In this document: positions 55,194 through 63,740 of the stretch, piece after piece
Position numbering within the stretch: the first letter of the stretch is position 1
Layout: the number at the start of each line of letters is the position of its first letter
Source of the DNA: Luteibacter rhizovicinus DSM 16549
GTDB taxonomy: Bacteria > Pseudomonadota > Gammaproteobacteria > Xanthomonadales > Rhodanobacteraceae
Direction of reading: 5' to 3'
DNA length: 64,000 nt
Assembly: GCF_001887595.1 (NCBI RefSeq)
Contig: NZ_CP017480.1
Span: 1,364,001-1,428,000 of the forward strand
Made by a program: the position numbers and the translations under genes
Notes under the pieces: model-generated
Told to the model about the DNA's origin: nothing
The model's database searches: none
Seen by the model: the letters and a program-made list of their open reading frames with translations, nothing else

Positions 55194-55577
55194 GTGCGTC
55201 GTGGTCTGGCACGAAACCGCTGGTTGGGATGGATGGCGCTGGTCGCCGTCTGGCTCACCGTGCTGGCGCCGTCGGTCTCGCGGACCGTGTCGGCCGCCTT
55301 CGTGTTCCCGGACCTCGGTGCCTGGTGCGAGACCTCGCCGGGCGAGCACCACGGCGCCGCGACCGGCCATGACGCGGATGCCCCTGGCGACGGTGCGGCT
55401 TGCGGGTACTGCACGCTGTTCGCGCAGATGCCGGCCCTGGATAGCGCCTTCTACATCGGCCATGCCTTGCCGTCGCCGGCGCACGTGCCTGCCACGCTTC
55501 CGCCCACCCGTGCCCATGTGCCGGTGGCCATCCTGTACGCCCCGCCACGAGGTCCGCCGGTCGACACGCACGCCTGA
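55194..55577 (+). CDS. DUF2946 family protein, putative metal-related
   Basis: 127 residues from GTG 55194, with AGGGGA upstream; the longer frame to 54909 lies in the MFS gene. One hydrophobic signal or anchor (LGWMALVAVWLTVLAPSVS), then a short His/Cys-bearing segment (SPGEHHGAATGHDAD and ACGYC) typical of DUF2946, and a Pro-rich tail. DUF2946 genes often precede TonB receptors with links to copper; here a receptor gene follows 46 bases later. Function inferred only from context. Confidence 0.72.
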   Translation: MRRGLARNRWLGWMALVAVWLTVLAPSVSRTVSAAFVFPDLGAWCETSPGEHHGAATGHDADAPGDGAACGYCTLFAQMPALDSAFYIGHALPSPAHVPATLPPTRAHVPVAILYAPPRGPPVDTHA

Positions 55578-55623
55578 TCGATTCCGATCCCGCCGTACGC
55601 CACCGACCCACGGACTTATCGCC

Positions 55624-57921
55624 ATGACCCTGTTCCCCACGAATGGACGCGCCCTCGCGCGTGCCGTCGCCTGCGCCCTCGGCGCCGCCTGCCTGCCACT
55701 GCACGCCGCCGATGGTCCCGACGACCCCCAACACGCGACCACCTTGCGCGAGGTGCGCGTTTCCGCAGCCGGTCGTGGTGCGCCGGTCGATCCGGACCTG
55801 CCGGCCGCGGTCGAAACGATCACCGCCGAGCAACTCGACCGGTTCAACGTGATCAATGCCGAGGATGCCTTGAAGTACCTGCCCTCCTTCGGCATCCGCA
55901 AACGCTTCACCGGCGATGAGAACGCCACGTTTTCCGTGCGTGGCACGAGCAACCAGCAAAGTGCACGCGGCCTGGTCTATCTCGACGGTCTGCTGCTGTC
56001 GAACCTCCTCGGTAACAACTGGGCCAACCCGCCACGCTGGTCGATGGCCTTTCCCGAGAACCTGTCGCGCGTCGACGTGATCTACGGTGCGTATTCCGCG
56101 CTCTATCCCGGCAACGCGATCGGCGCGACCGTGCTGATGACGACGCGCATGCCGGAGAAGCTGGAGGTGACCGGTGACGTGCAGGCCTTCACCCAGCATG
56201 TGCACACCTACGGTGTCGATCGCGACTACGGCGGCAGCCGGCAGACCGCGACTATTGGCGATCGTGACGGCCGCTTTGCCTTCCTGATCGGCGTATCGCA
56301 CCTGCAGGCGAACGGCCAGCCCCTCGTCTACGGCACGCAGAACCGGTCGACGGTGGCGGGCGCACGCAATCCGGTCACCGGGGCCATCGGCGACACCGGG
56401 GCGACCGGCGTGCCACGCGAAGTGCTCGGCATCAACAGCGAGGGCCAGGAAGCGAGCAGCCAGGACGAAGCGCATGCCCGACTTACCTATGACGTGACGC
56501 CCGACCTTACGGCGGCGCTCACCGCCGGCTACTGGAAACAGGACCTGTCTCACCGTACGGAGACGTTCCTGCGCGATGCCAACGGCCAGCCCGTATGGTC
56601 CGGACCGGTGACGATCGATGGACGCCAGTACACCGTGCCGGCGAATTTCTTCGCACCGAGCACCCGGCAAAGCCGAAACTATCTCTACGGCATCTCGCTG
56701 GGCACGCACCGCGATAGCGGATGGAACATCGAGGGCGATGCCTCGTACTTCGACATGGATCGCAATCGCGACCGTGTCGCCAACGCGGTGACCGACAACG
56801 GCGCGGGCCTGCTCACCGCCGGCGACGGCAGTCGCTGGCGCACGTTCGACCTGCGCGCCAGCCACACGCCCGACAACCTCGGCCCCCATACGCATACGGT
56901 GAGCTTCGGTTATCACTTCGACGGCTACGCGCTGGACAACGCGACTTACAACCTGGCGAACTGGCGCAATGGGGAAGCCGGCTCGCTCACCACCGCGAAC
57001 GGCGGCAGCACGCAGACCCAGGCCGTGTACCTGCAGGATGCGTGGCAGCTGATCGAGCGCTGGCGACTCACCGTGGGCGCGCGCTACGAGCAATGGCGTG
57101 CCTTCGGCGGCTCGCGTTCCACCTCGACAGCCACGGTTGGCTATCCCGAGCGAAAGGAATCGCATACCTCGCCCAAGGCATCGCTGGCTTACGACGCCAG
57201 CGACACGGTGACCCTGCGCCTGTCCGGCGCACGCGCCTATCGATTCCCCACGGTGAACGAGCTGTTCCAGGGAACGTTCAACGGCATCGCGCTGATCAAC
57301 AACGATCCCAACCTGAAACCGGAGAAGGACCTCTCCCGCGAATTCTCCACGGAGTGGTATCGCCCGAACGGCGTGGCGCGCTTCACGATCTACCGCAGCG
57401 ATACGCGCAATACGCTCTTCAGCCAGACCGATACGACGGTGTTCCCGAATGTGACCAGCGTGCAGAACGTCGGTCTGGTTCGCACGCGGGGCGCCGAGGC
57501 GAGCTATGACGGTACCGGCGTCTGGTGGCCGATGTTCGATCTCACCGCCAATGCGGCTTACACCCAGGCGACGACGGTGAGCAATGCGCGCAACCCCACT
57601 TCCGAAGGCAAGCAGTTCTATCGGATCCCGCGCTGGCGCGCGAACGTCATCGGCACGTATCACGCCAGCGAGCGTGTCGCATTAACGCTCGCCGGGCGCT
57701 ATTCCGGCCGGCAGTACAATACGCTCGATCACAGCGATATCCACCCGGACACGTTCGGCGGTGCCAGCGCCTTCCTCACCTTCGATGCCAAGCTGACCTG
57801 GAAAGTGAGCGACCACGTGGAGCTGGGCGCCGGTGTCGACAACCTGACCAACCGCCGCTACTACGTGTATTACCCGTACCCGTCGCGCAGCTATCTGGTG
57901 GAGGCGAAGTTCCGGCTTTGA
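55624..57921 (+). CDS. TonB-dependent receptor, possibly metal (copper) related
   Basis: 765 residues. Signal peptide (AVACALGAACLPLHA), TonB-box region TLREVRVSAAGRG, plug (VETITAEQLDRFNVINAEDALKYLPS, GNAIGATVLMTTRMPEKLEV in parts) and a barrel ending in Leu after YLVEAKFRL, near the usual aromatic terminus. No STN domain. The upstream DUF2946 gene suggests a metal or metallophore substrate, which is inference. ATG at 55624. Its 3' end overlaps the synthetase gene on the other strand by 31 bases. Confidence 0.9.
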   Translation: MTLFPTNGRALARAVACALGAACLPLHAADGPDDPQHATTLREVRVSAAGRGAPVDPDLPAAVETITAEQLDRFNVINAEDALKYLPSFGIRKRFTGDENATFSVRGTSNQQSARGLVYLDGLLLSNLLGNNWANPPRWSMAFPENLSRVDVIYGAYSALYPGNAIGATVLMTTRMPEKLEVTGDVQAFTQHVHTYGVDRDYGGSRQTATIGDRDGRFAFLIGVSHLQANGQPLVYGTQNRSTVAGARNPVTGAIGDTGATGVPREVLGINSEGQEASSQDEAHARLTYDVTPDLTAALTAGYWKQDLSHRTETFLRDANGQPVWSGPVTIDGRQYTVPANFFAPSTRQSRNYLYGISLGTHRDSGWNIEGDASYFDMDRNRDRVANAVTDNGAGLLTAGDGSRWRTFDLRASHTPDNLGPHTHTVSFGYHFDGYALDNATYNLANWRNGEAGSLTTANGGSTQTQAVYLQDAWQLIERWRLTVGARYEQWRAFGGSRSTSTATVGYPERKESHTSPKASLAYDASDTVTLRLSGARAYRFPTVNELFQGTFNGIALINNDPNLKPEKDLSREFSTEWYRPNGVARFTIYRSDTRNTLFSQTDTTVFPNVTSVQNVGLVRTRGAEASYDGTGVWWPMFDLTANAAYTQATTVSNARNPTSEGKQFYRIPRWRANVIGTYHASERVALTLAGRYSGRQYNTLDHSDIHPDTFGGASAFLTFDAKLTWKVSDHVELGAGVDNLTNRRYYVYYPYPSRSYLVEAKFRL

Positions 57922-60599
57922 CGAATCGGCGTCGGCAGGTGTTCGTCGAGCATGAACGCGGCCGGCGCGGCGCGTCCCAGTCGATCGAAGAATGAGCCGA
58001 CACCCACGCCGCCGGTGGCCAGGTCGCAACTGATACGCAACAGTTCGGTGCCGGGCACGGCCAGCCCTTCCTTGCGCGGGATGAGGAAGGGCTCGATGCC
58101 GCGCGCCACGCGAAGTGCTCCTTCGCGGTACAGGTTGGCGCGCTCCGGCAGAAACTGTGCGAGATCGAGCAGCGTCTCGCCGATACCTGCAAGGCCGTCG
58201 AACAAACCCGGGCTGATTGCGTGGATGCGCAGCAGGTCGCCTTCGCTGTCGAGCAGCACGTCGCGGTAACGAACCTCTCCGGTGCAGGCGAGGAAGCGGG
58301 CCACCACGGCGACGATCCCCGCCGTACCCTGGCGCAGATAGGGCACGGAGGGAAACGGACCAACGGACATCGGCCACGTCGCGGCGCCGTCCGCGTTATC
58401 GCGACGTTGTGCCAGGTCGAAGGCCAGTGCCGCCGTGGCTCCACTCAGGAAGCGCGGCTCGCCGGTGGCGACGTGCAGATGAAGCAGGAAGAGCGCGATA
58501 CCCGCCGCGCCGTATGCAAGACCGACAGGTTGCTGGCCGCCGTCCGGCCAGCGCAAGGTGTCGTCGTCCCCGGCAATCGCGGCAATCAGCAGCTCGTCTC
58601 CCGCCTGCCTGGCCGCTTTCAGAAAATCAGCGTCCGCCGTTTCGTGCCACGCCTTGATCCGGGCGAGGCCCCAGCCCGCGAGGCCCTCATGCAGCCCCGG
58701 CGCGTGCCGGATGCCATCGTCCAGCGGTCCCGACCGGATGAGGGTCGCCGCGCGCTCGGCTTCACCCGCGTCGAAAAGCACCCATGCGATGCCGGCATCG
58801 CCGGACATCAGGCTCACGCCACGCGGGGTGGATGCGTCGAGGCCGGCAAGCAGGTAGTCGCGCAGTCCGGCAGGTGGTTCACGCCCGCCGCGCAGGTATG
58901 CATGCAAGACACCCGCGGCACCGTGAGCCACGCCCCAGGGATGGCTTTCGAACACCTCGGGCGCGGCCGGCACGAAACGATCGGGACGCGCACGAGTTGC
59001 CTGCGCCGTGACGTAGCCGAACAGCGCGTCCGCGTGGTCGGGTAGTCGCGGAACGGCAGCGAGGCGGTGCGGTACCGGCTCGCTTCCGGTTTCCACCTCG
59101 GCCAGGGACAGGCGCAAGGCCGCCATGACTTCCGGTGGTGACGGGCGCCTTGAACCGCTGGTATCCAGCAATCGAGCGATGACGTCCGTCACGGCGGCGG
59201 GATAGCCCATGTCCTCGCTCATCCGGCAGGCGAAACGCATGGCCGCCGCCCGATCCAGCGGAAGCATCGCGTTGATCGGGATCATGGCGGCCAGGAGGTT
59301 CGCGCCAAAGGCGTAGCTGTCTTCCTTCCGCGCCCCCGCGTGATCGCGTGACGGCGGATTTCCCGATGCAAAGCCCGGCGTGCGAAGCCCTATGGGCGCA
59401 TCCATGCCCTCCTCGACGGCCGCTTCCAGGTCGATCAGGCGCACGTCATCGTCGGCACCGACGATGATGTTGTGGAATGAAAGGTCCCCCAGCGACACGC
59501 CCACCGCATGCACGCGCTCGACGGCATCGGCGATACGGCTGTACACCGTCACGACGTCGATGAGAAAACGCGCGACGTCGTCCCGTGTCGCCCGCGTCTT
59601 CAGCCAGGGATAGCGGCGTCCCAGCCACAGCCGCAAGGTGTCGCCACGCAGGTACTCCTCAACGAGGAAGCTGTGTTCCCACTCCTCGAAATGCGCGATC
59701 GGCATGGGCGCGATACGCAGCGGCGCAAGGCAACGCAGCAACCGGAACTCCTTGCGCAGACTCTCTTTGGCAGTTTCGCCCGCGCCGACGAACGGGCGCG
59801 CTTCCTTGATGACGACACGTCGCCCCTCGTCGAGGTCGTCGGCAAGGTAGACACCGCCTGCGGAAGAAAAGGCCAGGGCTTCGTAGACGCGATAACGGCC
59901 GCCACCCAGAAGCACCGGCGATGCCGGCGCCGCCGGAGCGTCGGTCCCGAAAGGATCGCGCAGCCAGTCGGGTAGACGGAATCGCGGCGACCGATCATCC
60001 GCCTCGACACGATCGTCGGGCCGACGCAGCAGCCATTCGTGGCGTCCGCCTGGCGAAATACGGAAGTCTGAAACGATCCCGCCATAACGGTAATAGAGCA
60101 CACGAGAATCGTCATAACGCCGATCCGTGAGTACGTACGGCCCGACGTAGCCCGATAAGGCAGCGTGCAGATCGGCGATCACCTGGCGGAAGTCGTCGAC
60201 ATCGCGCGGATATACGGTGATGAACTTGCCGGATCCGCCGCGCGGCCAGCGTTTGCCATTGATGGCGGAGAGCATGACCCGATCCGCCGCGAATTTGAAC
60301 GCGGTACCTGACGCGGCCAGGGTTGCCGCGGCGATCGAAAGCACGATATGAGCGGTGGCGGCGATCGAGGACACATGGATCTTCCAGCCTTGCATCGGCA
60401 GCACGGCATTCGCCGGCCGGCAATGCATCCAGATACCCGATCGATGAACGGTCCAGTGAGTCGGCAGCACCCGCTTTGCCGGGGCGACGAAATCGTCTTC
60501 CCGAATAATGCGGCTGGCGTAGGGCTCGAAAAATTCGCGATCGACCGAGGTGTACTGCAACAGCTGTGCGCGTCGCTCCATGATGTCCCGTTGCTCCAT
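57891..60599 (-). CDS. LanKC: class III lanthipeptide synthetase
   Basis: 902 residues from ATG 60599; an in-frame extension to 60752 would overlap the precursor gene and the hairpin. Three parts: an N-terminal lyase-like region (1-215, YTSVDREFFEPYASR, WKIHVSSIAATAHIVLS), a Ser/Thr kinase-like domain (about 230-500) with Lys265 (VVIKEARPF), catalytic Asp372 and Asn377 (LGDLSFHNIIVG) and Asp390 (LIDLEAAVE), and a C-terminal LanC-like domain (about 560-902) with repeated GxAG motifs (GVAHGAAGVLHAYL, GLHEGLAGWGLARI, GLAYGAAGIALFLL, ISPGLFDGLAGIGE). The Cys-Cys-His zinc ligands of LanC are absent, which points to class III rather than IV. It should phosphorylate, eliminate and cyclise Ser/Thr of the adjacent precursor. 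Confidence 0.92.
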   Translation of the reverse strand: MEQRDIMERRAQLLQYTSVDREFFEPYASRIIREDDFVAPAKRVLPTHWTVHRSGIWMHCRPANAVLPMQGWKIHVSSIAATAHIVLSIAAATLAASGTAFKFAADRVMLSAINGKRWPRGGSGKFITVYPRDVDDFRQVIADLHAALSGYVGPYVLTDRRYDDSRVLYYRYGGIVSDFRISPGGRHEWLLRRPDDRVEADDRSPRFRLPDWLRDPFGTDAPAAPASPVLLGGGRYRVYEALAFSSAGGVYLADDLDEGRRVVIKEARPFVGAGETAKESLRKEFRLLRCLAPLRIAPMPIAHFEEWEHSFLVEEYLRGDTLRLWLGRRYPWLKTRATRDDVARFLIDVVTVYSRIADAVERVHAVGVSLGDLSFHNIIVGADDDVRLIDLEAAVEEGMDAPIGLRTPGFASGNPPSRDHAGARKEDSYAFGANLLAAMIPINAMLPLDRAAAMRFACRMSEDMGYPAAVTDVIARLLDTSGSRRPSPPEVMAALRLSLAEVETGSEPVPHRLAAVPRLPDHADALFGYVTAQATRARPDRFVPAAPEVFESHPWGVAHGAAGVLHAYLRGGREPPAGLRDYLLAGLDASTPRGVSLMSGDAGIAWVLFDAGEAERAATLIRSGPLDDGIRHAPGLHEGLAGWGLARIKAWHETADADFLKAARQAGDELLIAAIAGDDDTLRWPDGGQQPVGLAYGAAGIALFLLHLHVATGEPRFLSGATAALAFDLAQRRDNADGAATWPMSVGPFPSVPYLRQGTAGIVAVVARFLACTGEVRYRDVLLDSEGDLLRIHAISPGLFDGLAGIGETLLDLAQFLPERANLYREGALRVARGIEPFLIPRKEGLAVPGTELLRISCDLATGGVGVGSFFDRLGRAAPAAFMLDEHLPTPIRQSRNFASTR

Positions 60600-60615
60600 G
60601 TGGGGGTGTAACCCC

Positions 60616-60651
60616 GGTGCACGAGACGACCCGGACGTCGCCTCGTGCACC
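60616..60651 (-). promoter_or_regulatory. Strong hairpin between precursor and synthetase genes
   Basis: GGTGCACGAGGCGAC and GTCGTCTCGTGCACC form a 15-bp stem (one G-T pair) around a six-base loop in the 65-base gap between the precursor stop and the synthetase start. No T-run follows. Such hairpins between lanA and the modification gene are known to give partial termination or transcript protection, raising precursor over enzyme. A second small hairpin GGGGTGTAACCCC (plus strand) lies at 60603-60615. Confidence 0.75.
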
Positions 60652-60664
60652 ATCGTCGTCCCGG

Positions 60665-60796
60665 CTATTCCACGAAACCGTCCATGTGGTAGATCGAGCA
60701 ACTCCCCGTGCTGCAGGTCGTTCCCCATTCGCCACCGTCGTTGCGATCCCACGCCATATCGGTCGCCAGGTCTTGCAGGTCGAGTACGCTTGGCAT
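60665..60796 (-). CDS. Lanthipeptide precursor peptide (class III LanA candidate)
   Basis: 43-residue peptide. ATG 60796 is preceded by the near-ideal ribosome site AAAGGAGGG (60808-60800). The leader has LDLQDL at residues 5-10, matching the (I/L)LDLQ motif that class III synthetases recognise. The C-terminal part holds Thr26, Thr27, Cys28, Ser29, Thr30, Ser32, Cys33 and Ser34, then an uncharged-to-acidic tail ending in Phe-Val-Glu. Thr26-x2-Ser29-x3-Cys33 and Thr27-x2-Thr30-x2-Cys33 both fit the Ser-x2-Ser-x(2-5)-Cys pattern for a labionin ring. Located 63 bases after the kinase gene and 65 bases before lanKC, all on one strand. Confidence 0.85.
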   Translation of the reverse strand: MPSVLDLQDLATDMAWDRNDGGEWGTTCSTGSCSIYHMDGFVE

Positions 60797-60859
60797 AAGC
60801 CCTCCTTTGGTTAAGCGCTCGGACGTGCGCGTCGCCGAAATGCGAAGCGCGAGGCGAAT

Positions 60860-62353
60860 CTAGGACGCCTGCGTATCGCCGGACAGTGGCGCAGGGGTAC
60901 CGTTCCGGGGTTTACACCCGGATAGGGTGGCTTCTTGCGCTGGCTGACCGGTTTCGGTCACCCGATCTGTCCGGAATCGGACACCGCCGTCCGAGTCCGG
61001 ATGCATGGGCAGCCGGACCGTCGCAACGGCTCCCTTACGGTCGCTGCGTGCGGCGAGGTCCACCGTGCCCGCATGCGCCTCGACGATGAGGCGCGTCAGG
61101 CTCAGTCCGATGCCCGAGCCCTCGGGCTTTGTGGTGAAGAAGGGAACGAAGATGCCGTCGCTTGGGGGCAATCCAACGCCCTCGTCCTCGATCGTCACGC
61201 GCACGAATCCGGCTTCGGCACGCCAGTCGATGCGCACGCCACCTTCCGTCTCCAGCGTCGCCTCGACCGCGTTGCGTATCAGGTTGATGAAGGCCTGCCC
61301 AAGCTGATCTTCATCGCCGTTTACCGTGACCGCTGCACGGCCCGTCACGTCGACCGCCTTGCGCCTCTCGAGCAGCGCCAGGCGACGCAGGGCGATATCC
61401 AGGCGAAACGGCCGTGATTGCAGGGGCGGCAGTCGCGCCAGCCGGCCGTAGCCGGAAAGGAAACGTGTCAGTGAGTGCGCGCGTCGACCGATCACTTCCA
61501 GGCCGAGACGCAGCTCGTCCTGAATCGCACCGATGTCATCGGCGTCCAGCAGGGTCGATAGACTTCCCGCCAACGAGCCGATGGGCCCCAGCGAGTTGTT
61601 CAACTCATGGCTGAGCACGCGGATCAGGCGCTGCCACGCGCGCCTCTCCTCTTCACTCAACGCCGCGCTCAGGTCGTGCAGCATCACCATCGTGTGCTCG
61701 CGCCCTTCGCTGTACCAGACCGCGCGGCGCACGGCCCAGCGGCCGCTCATCGAAGCGAAACGGTAGTTGAGGATGGCACCGTCTGCCGCGCGCAGGGGCT
61801 CGCCCAGGCCGAGCGACGTCATGTCACGGCCGATCACGGCAGCACGCTCCGCCCCGATCAGGCGCCGCGCGGCGGGATTGATGAATGCCAGGCACTCGCG
61901 ATCATCGATAACAAAGACAGCACTGTGCAAGGCGACCAGGGTCTTGCCGAGGAAGCGGGACGTCTCGGTGCGTTTTCGCCTGCCACTGCGCAGATCGTCG
62001 GTCAGCAGGTTCACATCGCCAATCAGGCCCTGGAGAGGATCCCGACCGGGGCGCACACGTCCCCGCATGCTGTAGTCACCTTCACGGATGGCGAACAGAA
62101 GGTCGAGGACCGTTCCCAGCGTCGCCACCAGACGGCCTCCGCCGATCCAGCCGAGGAGTCCGCTGAGCGCAAGCCCGGCAGCGAAGATGGCGCCGCGGAC
62201 CGCCAGCGAAAGGCCACTGACCACGACCAGGAGTGCGCCACTCGCGACGAGCGGCGTGACGAACATCAACGCCCAAAGGACGGCGTCGATCCGAAGCATC
62301 ACGGAGCGGTCGTGGGTCGCTGTCGCATCATGCGATCGGTAACGAAGGCTCAT
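60860..62353 (-). CDS. NtrY/PilS-like membrane histidine kinase
   Basis: 497 residues from ATG 62353; an upstream extension to 62440 overlaps the regulator gene. Two N-terminal membrane segments (about 24-75: MFVTPLVASGALLVVVSGLS, GAIFAAGLALSGLLGWIGGG), a PAS-like region (about 155-235: LVALHSAVFVIDDRECLAFI), His phospho-acceptor in RVLSHELNNSLGPIGSLAG, N box INLIRNAVEATL, G boxes DEGVGLPP and GSGIGLSLTR. Almost no periplasmic loop, so it probably senses within the membrane, as peptide-antibiotic kinases do. Ten bases after the response-regulator gene; probably its partner. Confidence 0.92.
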   Translation of the reverse strand: MSLRYRSHDATATHDRSVMLRIDAVLWALMFVTPLVASGALLVVVSGLSLAVRGAIFAAGLALSGLLGWIGGGRLVATLGTVLDLLFAIREGDYSMRGRVRPGRDPLQGLIGDVNLLTDDLRSGRRKRTETSRFLGKTLVALHSAVFVIDDRECLAFINPAARRLIGAERAAVIGRDMTSLGLGEPLRAADGAILNYRFASMSGRWAVRRAVWYSEGREHTMVMLHDLSAALSEEERRAWQRLIRVLSHELNNSLGPIGSLAGSLSTLLDADDIGAIQDELRLGLEVIGRRAHSLTRFLSGYGRLARLPPLQSRPFRLDIALRRLALLERRKAVDVTGRAAVTVNGDEDQLGQAFINLIRNAVEATLETEGGVRIDWRAEAGFVRVTIEDEGVGLPPSDGIFVPFFTTKPEGSGIGLSLTRLIVEAHAGTVDLAARSDRKGAVATVRLPMHPDSDGGVRFRTDRVTETGQPAQEATLSGCKPRNGTPAPLSGDTQAS

Positions 62354-62363
62354 GCCCCGGCCC

Positions 62364-63740
62364 TCACTCGATGGGTTCGAATCCGTAGCGGGCGCGGTGC
62401 TTGTCGAGCCTGCGATACAAGGACTGGCGTGAGATGCCAAGCGCGTCGGAGGCGCGCTGGAGATTATGGTCGTTACGCTCCAGGGCGCTCCGTATGATCA
62501 TTTCTTCCGCTTCCGGCAGTGTCAGCCGGTCCAGCACGAGGGCCGACGCCGTCGACTTGCACAGGTTCAGCCCGTCCACATCGATCTCGTCGCCATCGGC
62601 CAGCAGCACCGCGCGTTCGACGGCGTGTTCCAGTTCCCGAATGTTTCCCGGCCACTCGTACGCACGCATGGCGCGTTCGGTGGACACCGAAAGGAACATG
62701 CTGCCGCGTCCGCGGCGACGGCATTCGCGCAGGATGAAATGCCGCGCGAGAGGAATGATGTCTTCCGACCGGTCACGCAGGGAAGGCATCCGTATCTGCA
62801 TCGCGTTCAGACGGTAGAGCAGGTCCCGGCGGAACCGGTCGGCCCTTACCGACGCATCCAGATCCGCATTGGTCACGGAGATGACGCGAACGTCGACCCG
62901 GTGCGTGCGGGCCGAGCCCGACCTTTCCAGCTCGCCTTCTTCCAGAACACGCAACAGCTTCACCTGCTGGGCGATCGGTATGTGACCGATTTCCTCGAGG
63001 ATCAGGCTACCGCCTTGTGCCAGCTCGAAGCGTCCCGGACGCGGGTGCCGATCGTCGTCGCCAAACATCTCATCGACGAAACGCGATTCGGGGAGGCTGC
63101 CCATGTCGACGCGGATGACCGGTCCATCGGCACGAGAGGACATGGTATGGATCTCACGCGCCAGCAGGGACTTGCCTGTGCCGTTCTCGCCCAGAATGAG
63201 TACGTTCGCATCGCTGGCGGCGATACGCGACGCCAGCTTCGTGACTTCGCGCATGGCCGACGACTCCCATGCGCGAAGAACGTCGGGAATTTCCCTGCCG
63301 AGGGCGTTCTCGGCGCGAAGTCGCCGGTTCTCCTCGCGAATTTCGCGAAGGGCGATCTGGCTACGCACGGTATGCAGCATTCGCTCGTTGTTCCACGGCT
63401 TCTCGATGAAATCGGCGGCACCCCGACGCATCGCCTGGACAGCCAGGTCGACGCTTCCCCAGGCCGTCATCGCCACTAACGGGAGTTCGGGAAAGTCCTC
63501 GCGGAGTTGACCGATGAGCTCGAGCCCTTCGTGTCCCGACGTCGTGTCGGCGCTGTAGTTGAGGTCGAGCAGGGCACAGGCGAAGTCGGCGCGGGACGCC
63601 GCATCGAGCGCCGCCTCCGGCGAGGTGACCTGCACGGAAGGGATGTCCAGGGAGCGAAAGAGCAGACGAAGCGATACGAGTACATCCGCCTGGTCGTCGA
63701 CGATGAGCACGGGAAGGGCAAGAAGGGGGCGCGGGATCAT
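62364..63740 (-). CDS. NtrC-family response regulator lacking the GAFTGA loop
   Basis: 458 residues. Receiver (1-120) with Asp15/Asp16, phospho-acceptor Asp59 (ALLDLNYS) and Lys114. AAA+ domain with Walker A GENGTGKS (184-191), Walker B GGSLILEEIG (Glu in place of the usual Asp) and the arginine-finger region RRDLLYRLNAMQ. Where GAFTGA should be, residues 218-236 read PESRFVDEMFGDDDRHPRP, so the sigma-54 contact is missing. A Fis-type HTH follows (NLQRASDALGISRQSLYRRL). It may act on sigma-70 promoters or as a repressor. ATG overlaps the permease stop (ATGA). Confidence 0.92.
   Translation of the reverse strand: MIPRPLLALPVLIVDDQADVLVSLRLLFRSLDIPSVQVTSPEAALDAASRADFACALLDLNYSADTTSGHEGLELIGQLREDFPELPLVAMTAWGSVDLAVQAMRRGAADFIEKPWNNERMLHTVRSQIALREIREENRRLRAENALGREIPDVLRAWESSAMREVTKLASRIAASDANVLILGENGTGKSLLAREIHTMSSRADGPVIRVDMGSLPESRFVDEMFGDDDRHPRPGRFELAQGGSLILEEIGHIPIAQQVKLLRVLEEGELERSGSARTHRVDVRVISVTNADLDASVRADRFRRDLLYRLNAMQIRMPSLRDRSEDIIPLARHFILRECRRRGRGSMFLSVSTERAMRAYEWPGNIRELEHAVERAVLLADGDEIDVDGLNLCKSTASALVLDRLTLPEAEEMIIRSALERNDHNLQRASDALGISRQSLYRRLDKHRARYGFEPIE

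Noticed and set aside
53618..55414. 598-codon open frame antisense to the EmrB-type transporter
   Set aside because: Gln/Glu/Arg-rich mirror product with no domain, opposite a clear 14-segment transporter.
55255..57663. 802-codon open frame antisense to the TonB receptor
   Set aside because: Same shadow effect; no motif, signal or ribosome site, and the receptor on the plus strand is complete.
60600..60752. Longer LanKC start at 60752
   Set aside because: It would overlap the precursor gene and the hairpin in another frame; the sequence before residue 52 is not domain-like.
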